Below, piece after piece: positions 41,628-50,253 of a stretch of DNA of 52,155 nucleotides. The notes below the pieces were generated by a model that did not search any database, had not been told where the DNA came from, and saw only the letters and a program-made list of their open reading frames with translations. The translations under genes and the position numbers were made by a program. Positions within the stretch are counted from its first letter, which is position 1. Every line of letters starts with the position of its first letter. This stretch comes from an uncultured Bellilinea sp. GTDB taxonomy: Bacteria > Chloroflexota > Anaerolineae > Anaerolineales > Anaerolineaceae. Where the stretch lies: positions 1-52,155 of the forward strand of contig CALHYE010000005.1 of assembly GCA_938040735.1 (NCBI GenBank), given 5' to 3'.

Positions 41628-42044
41628 TCAAGGATTCTGGTCTTGCCCGGATTGCGCTCGTTCCAATTCTCTTTCCAATTTCAAAGGCTGAAGGTGAAAA
41701 CGCTCGGACGGCGCCCCTAAATTGTACCGGAAAATTCGCCTGTTCAAGCGATCAATTTGGCTCTTTGCCCAATCCATTTCTGCCGGCCGATCGCCTGACG
41801 ACAGCAGGCCGGCAAATTGGAATCGGAACTGGGATATTTCGGCTTCAATTTCTTTACGTTCTTCCAGCCACGGCAGGCTGAAACCATTTTGGCGCAACAG
41901 CGAAAACGCCATGCGCCACTCAGGGGGTTCAAGTGGATTTTCCTGCCATTGCAGCGGTTTGCCTTTGCCGGGCAGGTTATCCCATTGACCGCTTTCGATT
42001 GCCGAGCGAATTTTCTCTTCGGCGATCCACTCAAACAGGTTCAT
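41628..42044 (-). CDS. DUF1992 (DnaJ-homologue C28 conserved domain) protein
   Basis: This 138-residue protein starts MNLFEWIAEEKIRSAIESGQWDNLPGKGKPL and matches the DUF1992 family (DnaJ homologue subfamily C member 28 domain), including the W-x-N-L-P-G-x-G-K-P motif. Members are small soluble proteins of unknown function, sometimes fused to J domains, but not here. ATG 42044 with AAGGAAA upstream is preferred to 42068. It lies between the lamin-tail protein and dnaX on the same strand, probably in one transcript. Confidence 0.87.
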   Translation of the reverse strand: MNLFEWIAEEKIRSAIESGQWDNLPGKGKPLQWQENPLEPPEWRMAFSLLRQNGFSLPWLEERKEIEAEISQFRFQFAGLLSSGDRPAEMDWAKSQIDRLNRRIFRYNLGAPSERFHLQPLKLERELERAQSGQDQNP

Positions 42045-42068
42045 TTCTATTTTCCTTACCCAATCCAA

Positions 42069-42590
42069 TTACGGTAAAGTATAAGTAGCCCGCAGGTTGC
42101 CCTGCCAGTCATACAACGAAACCACATCGCCGCTGCGGAAAACCGCCTGATTCGACCCCCAGTACAATTCCATGACGGTGTTATTTCCCGCCCGGCTGTA
42201 CAGGCGAACTGCGCCGTTCTTGTTGAGCAGCAGGTAGGGGAACACATACGCTGCGCCGCGTCCATTGGTGAGTTTCCAGCCGGTCAGCAGCAGTTCACCT
42301 TCGCCAACCCGTCGTAGCAGCACAACCTCGTTTTGCAAATCACCTGCGCCGATGACCGTTTCAATCAAAATCACCGGTTCCTCCAGCGGAGGCAAGGTGG
42401 CCTCCACTTCTGAGGGTGGCTGCGGCGAGAGAGAAGCCATTGGAAAACCGCCGCTGCCCCCTACACTTACCGGCAGAGGTTGAGCAGGGCGCAAAGTACG
42501 ATCCCAAAGCAGCAAAACGGTCAGCGTCGTTGCCGCCGAAATGATGATGTTCAGGATCAGAAAGGGAATGACTCGTTTCCAGTTTCTCAT
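42069..42590 (-). CDS. Membrane-anchored lamin-tail-domain protein
   Basis: This 173-residue protein has an N-terminal membrane anchor (VIPFLILNIIISAATTLTVL), a Pro-rich linker, and a C-terminal Ig-like lamin-tail domain: NEVVLLRRVGEGELLLTGWK, LTNGRGAAYVFPYLLLNKNG, AVRLYSRAGNNTVMELYWG and FRSGDVVSLYDWQGNLRATY. Bacterial lamin-tail domains are found on exported proteins and nucleases; here the domain faces outside. Its own role is unknown. It appears to lead the DUF1992-dnaX-ybaB-recR transcript and diverges from the NYN gene. Confidence 0.75.
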   Translation of the reverse strand: MRNWKRVIPFLILNIIISAATTLTVLLLWDRTLRPAQPLPVSVGGSGGFPMASLSPQPPSEVEATLPPLEEPVILIETVIGAGDLQNEVVLLRRVGEGELLLTGWKLTNGRGAAYVFPYLLLNKNGAVRLYSRAGNNTVMELYWGSNQAVFRSGDVVSLYDWQGNLRATYTLP

Positions 42591-42690
42591 AAATTCCTGC
42601 TGAAGGGATGTACCTCAGAGAAGGAAGGTTGTTCGTTGCATAGAATCATAGCATACTTTTCCGGTAAAATAAAAATAGAGGAAGCGCTCG

Positions 42691-43167
42691 ATGCCTTACT
42701 TAATAGACGGACATAACCTGATCCCCCGCGTCACGGGTCTGCGGTTGGAAAATCCGGACGATGAAACCCGCCTGATTCGGTTGCTGCAAGCCTTTGCGAC
42801 CACCCGGCGGCAAAAAATTGAGGTCTATTTTGACCGCGCTATGCTGGGAAAAGCCGGCTCTCAGGCCTTTGGGCAGGTCACCGCTCATTTTGTGATTCGC
42901 GCTTCCAGCGCCGATGCCGCCATCACCGCCCGCCTGAAGCAACTGGGTAATTCGGCAACCAGCTGGACGGTGGTCAGTTCTGATCGTGAGGTTCAAGCGG
43001 CTGCCCGGCGCAGTGGAGCGCAGGTTCTCTCCAGCGAAGAATTTGCCGCCCAAGTGATGAACAGCCAGCGCCGGCCTCAGCAGGAAAAGAAACCCCAGCC
43101 CAGCGCAGCCGAAGTAGAAGAAATGCTGCGCCTGTTTAAGAAAAAACGCGGTGAAAAATCGGACTGA
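42691..43167 (+). CDS. NYN-domain RNase, YacP-like
   Basis: This 158-residue protein starts with the NYN catalytic strand MPYLIDGHNLIPRV and continues with KIEVYFDRAML, SSADAAITARLKQLGNSATS, WTVVSSDREVQAAARRSGAQ and VLSSEEFAAQV. These supply the conserved acidic residues of the PIN-like fold (Asp6, Asn9, then DxD-type Asp). YacP/Rae1 of Bacillus cleaves mRNA in a ribosome-dependent way. The C-terminal tail is basic (LRLFKKKRGEKSD). GAGG precedes the ATG. A weak hairpin with a T run follows at 43170-43194. Confidence 0.85.
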   Translation: MPYLIDGHNLIPRVTGLRLENPDDETRLIRLLQAFATTRRQKIEVYFDRAMLGKAGSQAFGQVTAHFVIRASSADAAITARLKQLGNSATSWTVVSSDREVQAAARRSGAQVLSSEEFAAQVMNSQRRPQQEKKPQPSAAEVEEMLRLFKKKRGEKSD

Positions 43168-43169
43168 AT

Positions 43170-43194
43170 TATAAGAAAACTCTTATAGATTTTT
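43170..43194 (+). terminator. Weak terminator after the NYN gene
   Basis: TATAAGA (43170-43176), a 4-base loop AAAC and TCTTATA (43181-43187), followed by GATTTTT. A short AU-rich stem, so termination may be incomplete. Confidence 0.5.
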
Positions 43195-43219
43195 AATACA
43201 ATTTGGACAAAATTAGTGT

Positions 43220-43370
43220 ATATTAGCAAAGACACCAACACTTACTGGTAGATGGTGTCAATCCACCGGCAAGGGAGTTCAGCGTGTCCCCCCCACGTTG
43301 AAGGAAAACCCTGCGGTGGAGTTCCCTCCCTGAGGATCGGCAGGCGTGTCCCCCCCACGCCTGCCGGTTC
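43220..43370 (+). ncRNA. Candidate structured RNA with twin C-loop hairpins
   Basis: This gene-free stretch is highly structured. GACACCA pairs with TGGTGTC (43232-43260); CCACCG (43263-43268) can pair with CGGTGG (43314-43319). Within it, TTCAGCGTG/CACGTTGAA (43278-43302) and CGGCAGGCGTG/CACGCCTGCCG (43338-43366) form hairpins with identical TCCCCCC loops. The 16-mer GCGTGTCCCCCCCACG occurs twice exactly (43282-43297, 43344-43359). A TATATT at 43220-43225 could be the -10 box. There is no strong terminator before the tRNA promoter, so the 3' end is open. It is not 4.5S, 6S or tmRNA by eye. Confidence 0.4.
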
Positions 43371-43403
43371 GTTTAAGGGAGTACTGGGGAATTTGTCAAC
43401 CTC

Positions 43404-43432
43404 TTGCCACTCCATTTTGGCAATGCTATAAT
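43404..43432 (+). promoter_or_regulatory. Promoter of tRNA-Arg
   Basis: TTGCCA (43404-43409), a 17-bp spacer and TATAAT (43427-43432), 14 bases before the mature tRNA. Near-consensus sigma-70 promoter, similar to that of tRNA-Val. Confidence 0.8.
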
Positions 43433-43446
43433 CCACCTTGCGCAAC

Positions 43447-43520
43447 GCCCCCGTAGCTCAAAAGGACAGAGCGAGGCACTCCTAACGCCGAGGTTGTGGG
43501 TTCGACTCCCGCCGGGGGCA
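43447..43520 (+). tRNA. tRNA-Arg (anticodon CCT)
   Basis: The 74-base cloverleaf has acceptor stem GCCCCCG/CGGGGGC, D stem GCTC/GAGC, anticodon loop CTCCTAA (anticodon CCT) and T arm GTGGG-TTCGACT-CCCGC, with discriminator A. The anticodon stem has two mismatches (27-43 and 31-39), somewhat unusual but acceptable. CCA is not encoded. A terminator follows. Confidence 0.88.
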
Positions 43521-43532
43521 CCTCTCAAAATA

Positions 43533-43561
43533 AAAAAAACCCGCACAAGACGGGTTTTTTT
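43533..43561 (+). terminator. Terminator after tRNA-Arg, probably bidirectional
   Basis: AAAAAAACCCG (43533-43543) and CGGGTTTTTTT (43551-43561) form a hairpin with T runs on both strands. It can serve the tRNA on + and the gene ending at 43584 on the minus strand. Confidence 0.85.
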
Positions 43562-43583
43562 TATTGGTTATTCCGGGGTTTGG

Positions 43584-43946
43584 TTAATTGCCAATCTCGC
43601 CGCCCTCTTCGTCGTCGTCGAGGTCAATTTCGATTTCGGTTTCCTCATGCTTTCGGCGTACCCACAGGAGCAGCACCTGCCCCTGATCGGTTTCCACCGA
43701 CTGAGCCGCCATAATCGGGACGCGTTCTTCCATCCCCAAAGGGTTGCGGTAATGCAGGTAAATGTGGCTTTGTTTATGCCATGCGCGATGGCAGCGCTCG
43801 ACCAGGGCGGCGCCATTGAAGGTGCGCAGGCGGGTCAGCGCCAAATCATACAACGAGGGGCTTTCATTCAGGCCGAGCGCCCAGCCGTCATCAATGGTTT
43901 CAAAATCGGGGGTTGGCCCTTCAATAATTGTGATTCGATCATCCAT
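43584..43946 (-). CDS. Conserved-looking hypothetical protein with acidic tail (120 aa)
   Basis: I do not recognise the family. The product begins MDDRITIIEGPTPDFETIDDGW and has an alpha/beta pattern (SPSLYDLALTRLRTFNGAAL, HIYLHYRNPLGMEERVPIMA, VLLLWVRRK). It ends in a very acidic stretch (ETEIEIDLDDDEEGGE). GGAG lies 10 bases before ATG 43946. The longer frame to 44369 lies opposite the hsp20 leader and is not credible. The acidic tail suggests a partner that is basic or an RNA-binding complex, but nothing more can be said. Confidence 0.6.
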   Translation of the reverse strand: MDDRITIIEGPTPDFETIDDGWALGLNESPSLYDLALTRLRTFNGAALVERCHRAWHKQSHIYLHYRNPLGMEERVPIMAAQSVETDQGQVLLLWVRRKHEETEIEIDLDDDEEGGEIGN

Positions 43947-44153
43947 TTTTCGCTTGCTCCAAGCGGCAATCATACCACAATTTGAAGAAACTGCCCTTGC
44001 AATTTTACAAGGTTCCTGAGAGTTTATGGCTTGCTTTATCCCTTTAACCACTAATAAAAGTTTTATACTCCTCTGATCAAAAATCAATAAAAAATCTCTA
44101 AAATCGTTGTATAACCTCAAACGAGAGGTCATGATTAAAAACGGAGGATTAAA

Positions 44154-44573
44154 ATGAGCATCTACTGGATCAACCCCTACGCCCGGCGCATGGCTCGCCG
44201 CCATTGGATGGAACGGATGAATGAGGCGTGGCGCTCCGAACAGGGAGAAGTGATTTTCCCCGTAGACGTGCTGGTCAACGAAAACGGTTACACCATCACC
44301 GCCCTGCTGCCTGGTATCAAAGTTGATGATCTCAATATTCAGGTGGTGGAAAACCGCGTTTCCATTCAAGGTACGCTCAAAATCGAACGCGATGAGAAAG
44401 CCGAATATTTGATCGCCGAACTGCCCAGCGGGCGCTTCTGCAAAACGATTGACCTGCCTGAAGCGGTAGATCCCAACAAAGCCGAAGCCAGCCTGAAAGA
44501 CGGTGTGCTGACCCTATTCGTCCCCAAAGCCGAACACACCCGCCCCAGAACCATCAAAGTTACTGCGGGCTAA
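44154..44573 (+). CDS. hsp20: Small heat-shock protein (Hsp20/alpha-crystallin)
   Basis: This 139-residue protein has an alpha-crystallin domain: FPVDVLVNENGYTITALLPG, VDDLNIQVVENRVSIQGTL and PSGRFCKTIDLPEAVDPNKA, then LKDGVLTLFVPKAE as the final conserved strand. It is an ATP-independent chaperone that holds unfolding proteins as oligomers. The leader has CCTC-AAACG-GAGG-like short repeats but no CIRCE or HAIR element that I can see. CGGAGG precedes ATG 44154. A hairpin at 44594-44619 follows. Confidence 0.92.
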   Translation: MSIYWINPYARRMARRHWMERMNEAWRSEQGEVIFPVDVLVNENGYTITALLPGIKVDDLNIQVVENRVSIQGTLKIERDEKAEYLIAELPSGRFCKTIDLPEAVDPNKAEASLKDGVLTLFVPKAEHTRPRTIKVTAG

Positions 44574-44593
44574 CTTGCGCTCGATGATTCATG

Positions 44594-44619
44594 CCGCCTC
44601 TAATTTGAATGAGAGGCGG
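44594..44619 (+). terminator. Hairpin after hsp20
   Basis: CCGCCTCT (44594-44601) pairs with AGAGGCGG (44612-44619). The following bases are only mildly T-rich, so the terminator may be weak. Confidence 0.5.
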
Positions 44620-44667
44620 TATTGCCATTTAATGAAATGCGCCGCTCATTCGGGGTACAATTAACCC

Positions 44668-45450
44668 ATGAGCGAGAGGGAATTGTTCGAGGCGCTTCGC
44701 GGTCTGCCGATCCCAGAGGTGCGGTTCTACGCTGAAACCGGCTCCACCAATCAGGATGGGCTGGATTGGGCGGCACAGGGAGCGCCGGATTTAGCCCTCG
44801 TCGTCGCCGACCATCAAACCGCCGGGCGCGGCCGGCTGGGCCGGAAGTGGTTCACCCCCGCCGGGTCGGCGCTGGCTTTCAGCCTGGTCCTCCGACCGGT
44901 TGCTTTGTCTGCCGATCAAATTCCCTTCTATTCCCCACTGGGGGCTTTGAGTGTGGCGCAGGCCTTGGAAAACGCTTATCGCCTGCAGCCCCAAATTAAG
45001 TGGCCAAATGATGTTTTGCTGAATCACCGCAAAGTCTGCGGTGTGCTGGCTGAAAGCCTCTGGCAGGGCGATGACCTGCAAGCGATTGTGCTGGGCATCG
45101 GCATCAATGTTGCACCCTCTTCCGTACCGCCAGCCGATCAAGTTCTCTTCCCGGCCACCTGCGTGGAAGAAGCCGCGGGTCAACCAATCAACCGCTGGGG
45201 TTTGCTGGCGGAATCGCTCAAAGTCTTGCTGGAATGGCGCAGTCAATTAACCGGCTACGCTTTCTTACAGGCCTGGCAGGAACGGCTGGCTTTTATGGGT
45301 CAAATGGTGCGGCTGGAAAATCCCGGCGGTGACTCTTTTGAAGGGCTGCTGCTGGGCATTGATGATTATGGTCATCTGCGCTTACAATTGAATGATGGCA
45401 GCCATCAGACCTTCTCGATTGGAGATTTGAAATTAAGACCGCTCTCCTGA
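44668..45450 (+). CDS. birA: Biotin--[acetyl-CoA-carboxylase] ligase, without HTH domain
   Basis: This 260-residue enzyme makes biotinyl-AMP and attaches biotin to carboxyl carrier proteins. The motifs are TGSTNQDGLDWA, TAGRGRLGRKWFTPAGSALAFSL (biotin and ATP loop), IKWPNDVLLNHRKVCGVLAE and IVLGIGINV, then a C-terminal SH3-like cap (GLLLGIDDYGHLRLQLNDG). There is no N-terminal winged helix, so it should not act as a repressor. TACAAT (44656-44661) lies only 7 bases before ATG 44668, with no ribosome binding site, which suggests a leaderless mRNA. Confidence 0.93.
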   Translation: MSERELFEALRGLPIPEVRFYAETGSTNQDGLDWAAQGAPDLALVVADHQTAGRGRLGRKWFTPAGSALAFSLVLRPVALSADQIPFYSPLGALSVAQALENAYRLQPQIKWPNDVLLNHRKVCGVLAESLWQGDDLQAIVLGIGINVAPSSVPPADQVLFPATCVEEAAGQPINRWGLLAESLKVLLEWRSQLTGYAFLQAWQERLAFMGQMVRLENPGGDSFEGLLLGIDDYGHLRLQLNDGSHQTFSIGDLKLRPLS

Positions 45451-45476
45451 CCGCCTTTCTCAAATGGAGGTTCTGA

Positions 45477-45698
45477 ATGTTAGATGATTTGCGCAATTCG
45501 GCTTTTCAAGAATTACCAGAGGAAGAAGACCAGACTCCTCTGCTGGAGCAAATTAAACCCAGCCGCACCATCGCAGCCCGGCGCACCTTTCTGGGGATGA
45601 CCGCCCCCCAGCGTTTTGTCATCGCCGTATTGCTGCTCTTGATGACCTGCGTATTGGGAACGCTTTGTCTGGTGCTTACCGGCCGGGTTTGGGTTTAA
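45477..45698 (+). CDS. Small single-pass membrane protein (73 aa)
   Basis: An acidic N-terminus (MLDDLRNSAFQELPEEEDQT), a basic stretch (KPSRTIAARRTFLG) and one C-terminal helix (FVIAVLLLLMTCVLGTLCLV) suggest a tail-anchored membrane protein. TGGAGG precedes the ATG. It follows birA by 26 bp and ends 3 bp before the convergent gyrA stop. It is not a family I know. Confidence 0.6.
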   Translation: MLDDLRNSAFQELPEEEDQTPLLEQIKPSRTIAARRTFLGMTAPQRFVIAVLLLLMTCVLGTLCLVLTGRVWV

Positions 45699-45701
45699 CC
45701 A

Positions 45702-48185
45702 TCAAGAGCCGGCCTCGCCGTTCCTCTCTTCTTCCGCCTTTTGAAGGTCGCGCGCTGAAATTCGCGCCACCGAAGCCACAGTGTCGTCATCTCCCAACAC
45801 CATCAAGCGTACCCCGCGGGTTGCGCGGCCGGTGCGGCTGATGTCTTTTACCTTCAAGCGGATGATCAGACCGCTGGCCGAAACAAGCGTAATGTCGTCA
45901 TTTTCCTCTACCACCCGCACAGCAGAAATTTTGCCAATTTTAGCCAGATTCTTCTGGTCAATCGTCGCCACTCCGCCGGTATTGCGGCTTTTAGGGGGGT
46001 ATTCGCTCAACGGGGTGCGTTTGCCGAAGCCGCGCTCGGTTACCACCAATAAATCCGCATTGGGCTGCGCAACCTCCATGCCCGCCAGTTGATCACCTTT
46101 AGCGAGGCGAATGCCGCTTACGCCGGCTGCCTGCCGCCCCATGACGCGCACTTCATTTTCGTTGAAACGCACCGCCTTGCCCTGCGCCGTGACCAGAATC
46201 AGTTCATCTTTCCCGCTGGTAATGCGCGCCCACCCCAGCTCATCGCCCTCTTCCAGACTCATCGCAATCAGGCCTGAGGGACGCACACTGGCAAACTCGG
46301 CCAGCGCTACGCGCTTAACCCGCCCGTTCACGGTCGCCATGGTGCAATACTGGGCGGCTTCAAAATTAGGCACGGCCACAGCCGCCGTGATCTTTTCTTC
46401 AGGCCCAACTGACAAGACATTCACCATCGGTATGCCGCGGTCGGTGCGCCCGGCATCCGGGATTTGGTAAACCTTTTCGGAATAGACTTTACCCTTATCC
46501 GAAAAGAAAAGGATGGTATGCAAGGTGCGCGCCGGAATGACCATCAAAGTTTCATCTTCATCCTTTAAGTTTTGCCCGGTCACACCGCGCCCGCCGCGCA
46601 TTTGGGTACGAAAAGCCCGCGCCGCCACCCGCTTAATATACCCGCGCTGGGTGATCATGATCAATACGTGTTCATCCGCAACCAAATCTTCTTCGTTGAA
46701 GGATTCATTGGCTTCGGCCAGCAGATGAGTGCGGCGCGCATCGGCGTATTTTTCGCTGACTTCTTGTAAATCGGTCTTAATCACATCCAGAATTTTATTG
46801 GGTGAAGCCAGCAAATCCTCCAAATAGGCAATTCGCTCCAGCAGCGAACGGTGTTCATCTTCAATTTTTTGCCGCTCCAGGGCTGCCAAACGGCGCAATT
46901 GCATATCCAGAATCGCCTGCGCCTGCATTTCGGTCAGATTAAAGCGCGTGATCAGCCGCTCCCTTGCAGTCTCGACATCCGCAGACTGGCGAATGGTTTG
47001 TATCACCTCATCCAGATTGGCCAGCGCAATCAGCAAACCTTCCAGGATATGCGCCCGCTGGCGGGCTTTTTCCAACTCGTACCGAGAACGACGGGTGATC
47101 ACCTCAATCCGGTGTTCGATGTAAATTTGCAAAGCTCGTTTCAAGGTCAACAGGCGTGGTTCGTTGTCCACCAACGCCAGCAGATGCGCCCCAAAGGTGG
47201 TTTGCAGCGGGGTGTATTTATACAACTGGTTAAGCACCTTGCGCGGCTGAGCGCCGCGGCGCAGTTCAATCACAATGCTCATCCCGCGCCGATCGGATTC
47301 ATCCCGCAGGTCGGAAATCGCATCCAGCCGGCCTTCCCGCGCCAGTTCAGCAATCCGTTCAATCAGACTGGTCTTATTAACCTGAAAAGGAATTTCCGTA
47401 ATTACAATTTGGTGACGCCCTGGGCGCATTTCCTCGATATGCGCCTGCCCGCGTACGGTCAATCGTCCACGCCCGGTGGTGTACATTTGACGGATGGCTT
47501 CCTGCCCAACAATCACCCCGCCGGTAGGAAAATCCGGCCCCGGCAGAAAACGCATCAGGTCTTCAATGCTCACCTCGTCCATCTGGTCATAATGGTCAAT
47601 CAGATAGATCAGGGCATCGCTCAATTCGCGCAGATTGTGCGGAGGGATGTTAGTCGCCATGCCGACGGCGATTCCGGCCGAACCATTCAGCAGCAAATTG
47701 GGCAGCCGGGCTGGTAGAACAACCGGTTCCCGCAAGGAGCCGTCAAAATTATCGGTAAAATCTACCGTATCTTTGTCAATATCCACCAGCATTTCTTCCG
47801 CCATGGCATTCAGGCGGGCTTCGGTATAGCGCATGGCAGCCGGGGCATCCCCATCAATCGAACCAAAATTGCCCTGGCCATCCACCAGCGGGTAACGCAT
47901 TGAAAAATCCTGCGCCATGCGCGCCATGGCATCATATACAGCCATATCCCCATGTGGGTGATACTTACCCAACACCTCGCCGACAATACGGGCCGATTTT
48001 TTGTAGGCGCTGTTCGCCCTGAGTCCGAGTTCCTGCATGGCGTACAAAATGCGCCGGTGTACCGGCTTGAGCCCATCGCGCGCATCGGGCAAGGCGCGCG
48101 CCACAATTACACTCATCGCATAATCCAGATACGCCGAGCGCATCTGTTCATCAATATCTACCGGTTGAATCGTACCGATATCCAT
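45702..48185 (-). CDS. gyrA: DNA gyrase subunit A
   Basis: This 827-residue type IIA topoisomerase subunit cuts and rejoins DNA. The catalytic tyrosine is Tyr120 in [10 protein letters not shown]. The quinolone region reads [19 protein letters not shown], with Met81 at the position of E. coli Ser83 and Asp85 at that of Asp87. A GyrA-box-like MRGGRGVTG lies in the C-terminal beta-pinwheel, supporting GyrA over ParC. AAGGAAAG precedes ATG 48185. gyrB is not adjacent. Confidence 0.95.
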   Translation of the reverse strand: MDIGTIQPVDIDEQMRSAYLDYAMSVIVARALPDARDGLKPVHRRILYAMQELGLRANSAYKKSARIVGEVLGKYHPHGDMAVYDAMARMAQDFSMRYPLVDGQGNFGSIDGDAPAAMRYTEARLNAMAEEMLVDIDKDTVDFTDNFDGSLREPVVLPARLPNLLLNGSAGIAVGMATNIPPHNLRELSDALIYLIDHYDQMDEVSIEDLMRFLPGPDFPTGGVIVGQEAIRQMYTTGRGRLTVRGQAHIEEMRPGRHQIVITEIPFQVNKTSLIERIAELAREGRLDAISDLRDESDRRGMSIVIELRRGAQPRKVLNQLYKYTPLQTTFGAHLLALVDNEPRLLTLKRALQIYIEHRIEVITRRSRYELEKARQRAHILEGLLIALANLDEVIQTIRQSADVETARERLITRFNLTEMQAQAILDMQLRRLAALERQKIEDEHRSLLERIAYLEDLLASPNKILDVIKTDLQEVSEKYADARRTHLLAEANESFNEEDLVADEHVLIMITQRGYIKRVAARAFRTQMRGGRGVTGQNLKDEDETLMVIPARTLHTILFFSDKGKVYSEKVYQIPDAGRTDRGIPMVNVLSVGPEEKITAAVAVPNFEAAQYCTMATVNGRVKRVALAEFASVRPSGLIAMSLEEGDELGWARITSGKDELILVTAQGKAVRFNENEVRVMGRQAAGVSGIRLAKGDQLAGMEVAQPNADLLVVTERGFGKRTPLSEYPPKSRNTGGVATIDQKNLAKIGKISAVRVVEENDDITLVSASGLIIRLKVKDISRTGRATRGVRLMVLGDDDTVASVARISARDLQKAEEERNGEAGS

Positions 48186-48445
48186 AGGACTTTCCTTCTA
48201 AATCCAGAATGATAACCCTCTAATTATACCGCATCGAGTTCGTTTTTCCGGCCGGCCTGGCGCATCTCAAAGATGGCTCTGCCAGCCTTATTCTCCCCCG
48301 AACTATCCAAACCATGAGATAAAAAGGCAAGGTTCGTAATTTCGCACTTCCCCATCCAGCATGACGATTTTCCTGTAAATTCGTGATTAATTTAATTTTG
48401 ATGATTAAATTTAGTCAAACATTCTCGTTTATAATTTATGGAGTC

Positions 48446-49339
48446 ATGAAAAGAAAATGGCTCCCCATCATCGTTATCATTGCCGGCAGCCTGTTGATGG
48501 CATGTACCGCCAGTTACTCCGAGCAAACTCCACCCCCTTCAACCTACATTCAGAATAAAGGATCGGATACCATCGTCAATCTGGCGCTGGCATGGGCGGA
48601 GGAATACCAGTCGCTTCATCCAGGAGTGCGTATTTCGGTCACCGGCGGCGGCAGTGGTACCGGCATTACCGCCATGATCAGCGGCACGGTGGATATTGCC
48701 AACGCCTCACGCCAGATAAAAGATGAGGAAATGCGAGCTGCACTGGCAAACGGGATTGAGCCGGTTGAGCATGTGGTCGCCAGGGATGCCATTGCGGTCA
48801 TTGTTCACCCGGACAATCCCGTTGACCACCTCACGATTGATCAAATATCCCTGATTTATCAGGGTATTATCCATAATTGGCGGGAGGTTGGGGGGGAAGA
48901 CCGCCCAATTGTCCGCCTTTCGCGCGAAACCAACTCGGGCACGCATGTTTATTTTCTGGAAGAAGTAATTCGCAAAGGGGATAAGAACAACAAAGCCATC
49001 TTTTCAGCCGATACTCTCTTGCTGCCTTCCTCCGAAGGCATCATTGCCGAGGTCAGCGATAACCCGAACGCCATCGGGTATGACGGGTTAGGATATGTTA
49101 CCGAACATGTCAAAGTTCTGGCAATCGGCACCCAGCACAATGGGCCGTTCATCCTGCCTTCGATTGAAACTGTCAACAGCGGCGCCTACCCCATTTCCCG
49201 CGATCTATATATGTACACCCGCCGCGACGCTCCCCCCCTGGTTGACAACTATCTAAACTGGATTCTCAGCCCTGAGGCACAGCAAATCGTTTCCCGCCTG
49301 GGTTTTGTACCCATCATCCAAGTAAGCGCAGGAAAGTAA
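48446..49339 (+). CDS. pstS: Phosphate ABC transporter, substrate-binding lipoprotein
   Basis: This 297-residue lipoprotein has the lipobox LLMAC. The PBP domain has KGSDTIVNLALAWAEEYQSL and the phosphate-binding SVTGGGSGTGITAMISGTVD with IANASRQIKDEE, plus RETNSGTHVYFLE. ATG 48446 follows a TATAAT at 48430-48435 by ten bases and starts the signal peptide; the longer frame is rejected. GGAG sits close to the ATG. A repeated TGATTAA (48384, 48402) upstream may be a regulator site, but I cannot call a Pho box. Its stop overlaps pstC by one base. Confidence 0.93.
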   Translation: MKRKWLPIIVIIAGSLLMACTASYSEQTPPPSTYIQNKGSDTIVNLALAWAEEYQSLHPGVRISVTGGGSGTGITAMISGTVDIANASRQIKDEEMRAALANGIEPVEHVVARDAIAVIVHPDNPVDHLTIDQISLIYQGIIHNWREVGGEDRPIVRLSRETNSGTHVYFLEEVIRKGDKNNKAIFSADTLLLPSSEGIIAEVSDNPNAIGYDGLGYVTEHVKVLAIGTQHNGPFILPSIETVNSGAYPISRDLYMYTRRDAPPLVDNYLNWILSPEAQQIVSRLGFVPIIQVSAGK

Positions 49340-50244
49340 TGGGAATGAAAGCAAAGCAAACCGCTTTCAATGAAAGCATCATCAACGGTCTGATTAAACT
49401 TGCCGGTTACTCCAGCATTGTGTTTGTCGGTCTGATTTTGATTTTCCTTACGCGGGAGGGTCTGCCCGCGCTCAACGATGTTCCTATCAGAGATTTATTC
49501 GGCTCGCGCTGGTATCCGATTGAGGGATACTTCGGCATCCTCCCACTGATTAGCGGTTCGATACTGGTTACGGTAGGCGCAATATCGATTGCCGTCCCCT
49601 TGGGCATTGGGACGGCCGTCTTTCTCTCGGAATTTTCACCGGCCTGGTTAAGAAATCTGTTAAAACCGATCATTGAGATTCTGGCAGGCTTACCTTCGGT
49701 GGTGCTCGGCTTTCTTGGCATTCAAATCGCAGCGCCGTTTTTTCGGCGTTTCCTCGATCTTCCCACCGGTTTGACGGCTTTTACAGGCGCGGTACTGCTG
49801 GCGCTCATCTCTTTGCCAACCATCGTCTCCATCGCCGAGGACGCCCTCAACGCCGTGCCGCCAGCATACCGGCAAGCAGCCCTGGCGCTGGGGGCAACCA
49901 ACTGGCAAACCGCCTGGGGTGTTACCGTCCCGGCCGCCCGCTCCGGTTTGCTGACCGCCCTGATGCTGGGAATTGGGCGTTCAATTGGTGAAACCATGGC
50001 GGTGATGATGGTCACCGGCAACGCCCCGGTTCTGCCTTCAGGCTTAAACGCGCTTTTTTTGCCGGCCCGTACAATGACCGCCACAATCGCTTCCGAAATG
50101 GGAGAAGTGGCCACCGGTTCTCCGCATTACCATGTGCTCTTTTTTATCGGGATCATCCTGTTTTTGATTTCATTGGTGGTCAATCTTACCGCTTCCTCGC
50201 TCACCCTGCGCAGCCGAAAGCGGGCTGAGCGCTTGCTTTCCTGA
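49339..50244 (+). CDS. pstC: Phosphate ABC transporter permease PstC
   Basis: This 301-residue inner-membrane protein has about six helices and the permease signature AVPPAYRQAALALGATNWQTAW with TVPAARSGLLTALMLGIGRSIGETMAV. The start of PstC (LPALNDVPIRDLFGSRWYP) is typical. It overlaps pstS by one base (TAATG) and leads to pstA after 9 bp. It forms the phosphate channel with PstA. Confidence 0.94.
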   Translation: MGMKAKQTAFNESIINGLIKLAGYSSIVFVGLILIFLTREGLPALNDVPIRDLFGSRWYPIEGYFGILPLISGSILVTVGAISIAVPLGIGTAVFLSEFSPAWLRNLLKPIIEILAGLPSVVLGFLGIQIAAPFFRRFLDLPTGLTAFTGAVLLALISLPTIVSIAEDALNAVPPAYRQAALALGATNWQTAWGVTVPAARSGLLTALMLGIGRSIGETMAVMMVTGNAPVLPSGLNALFLPARTMTATIASEMGEVATGSPHYHVLFFIGIILFLISLVVNLTASSLTLRSRKRAERLLS

Positions 50245-50253
50245 GGTTTAACC

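Noticed and set aside
43220-43370. 4.5S RNA, 6S RNA or tmRNA
   Set aside because: The structured interval lacks the GGAAGCA-type SRP loop, the long open bubble of 6S RNA and a tRNA-like domain with tag frame.
48384-48415. Pho box before pstS
   Set aside because: TGATTAA repeats 18 bp apart were noted, but they match neither the PhoB nor the PhoP consensus closely enough to name.
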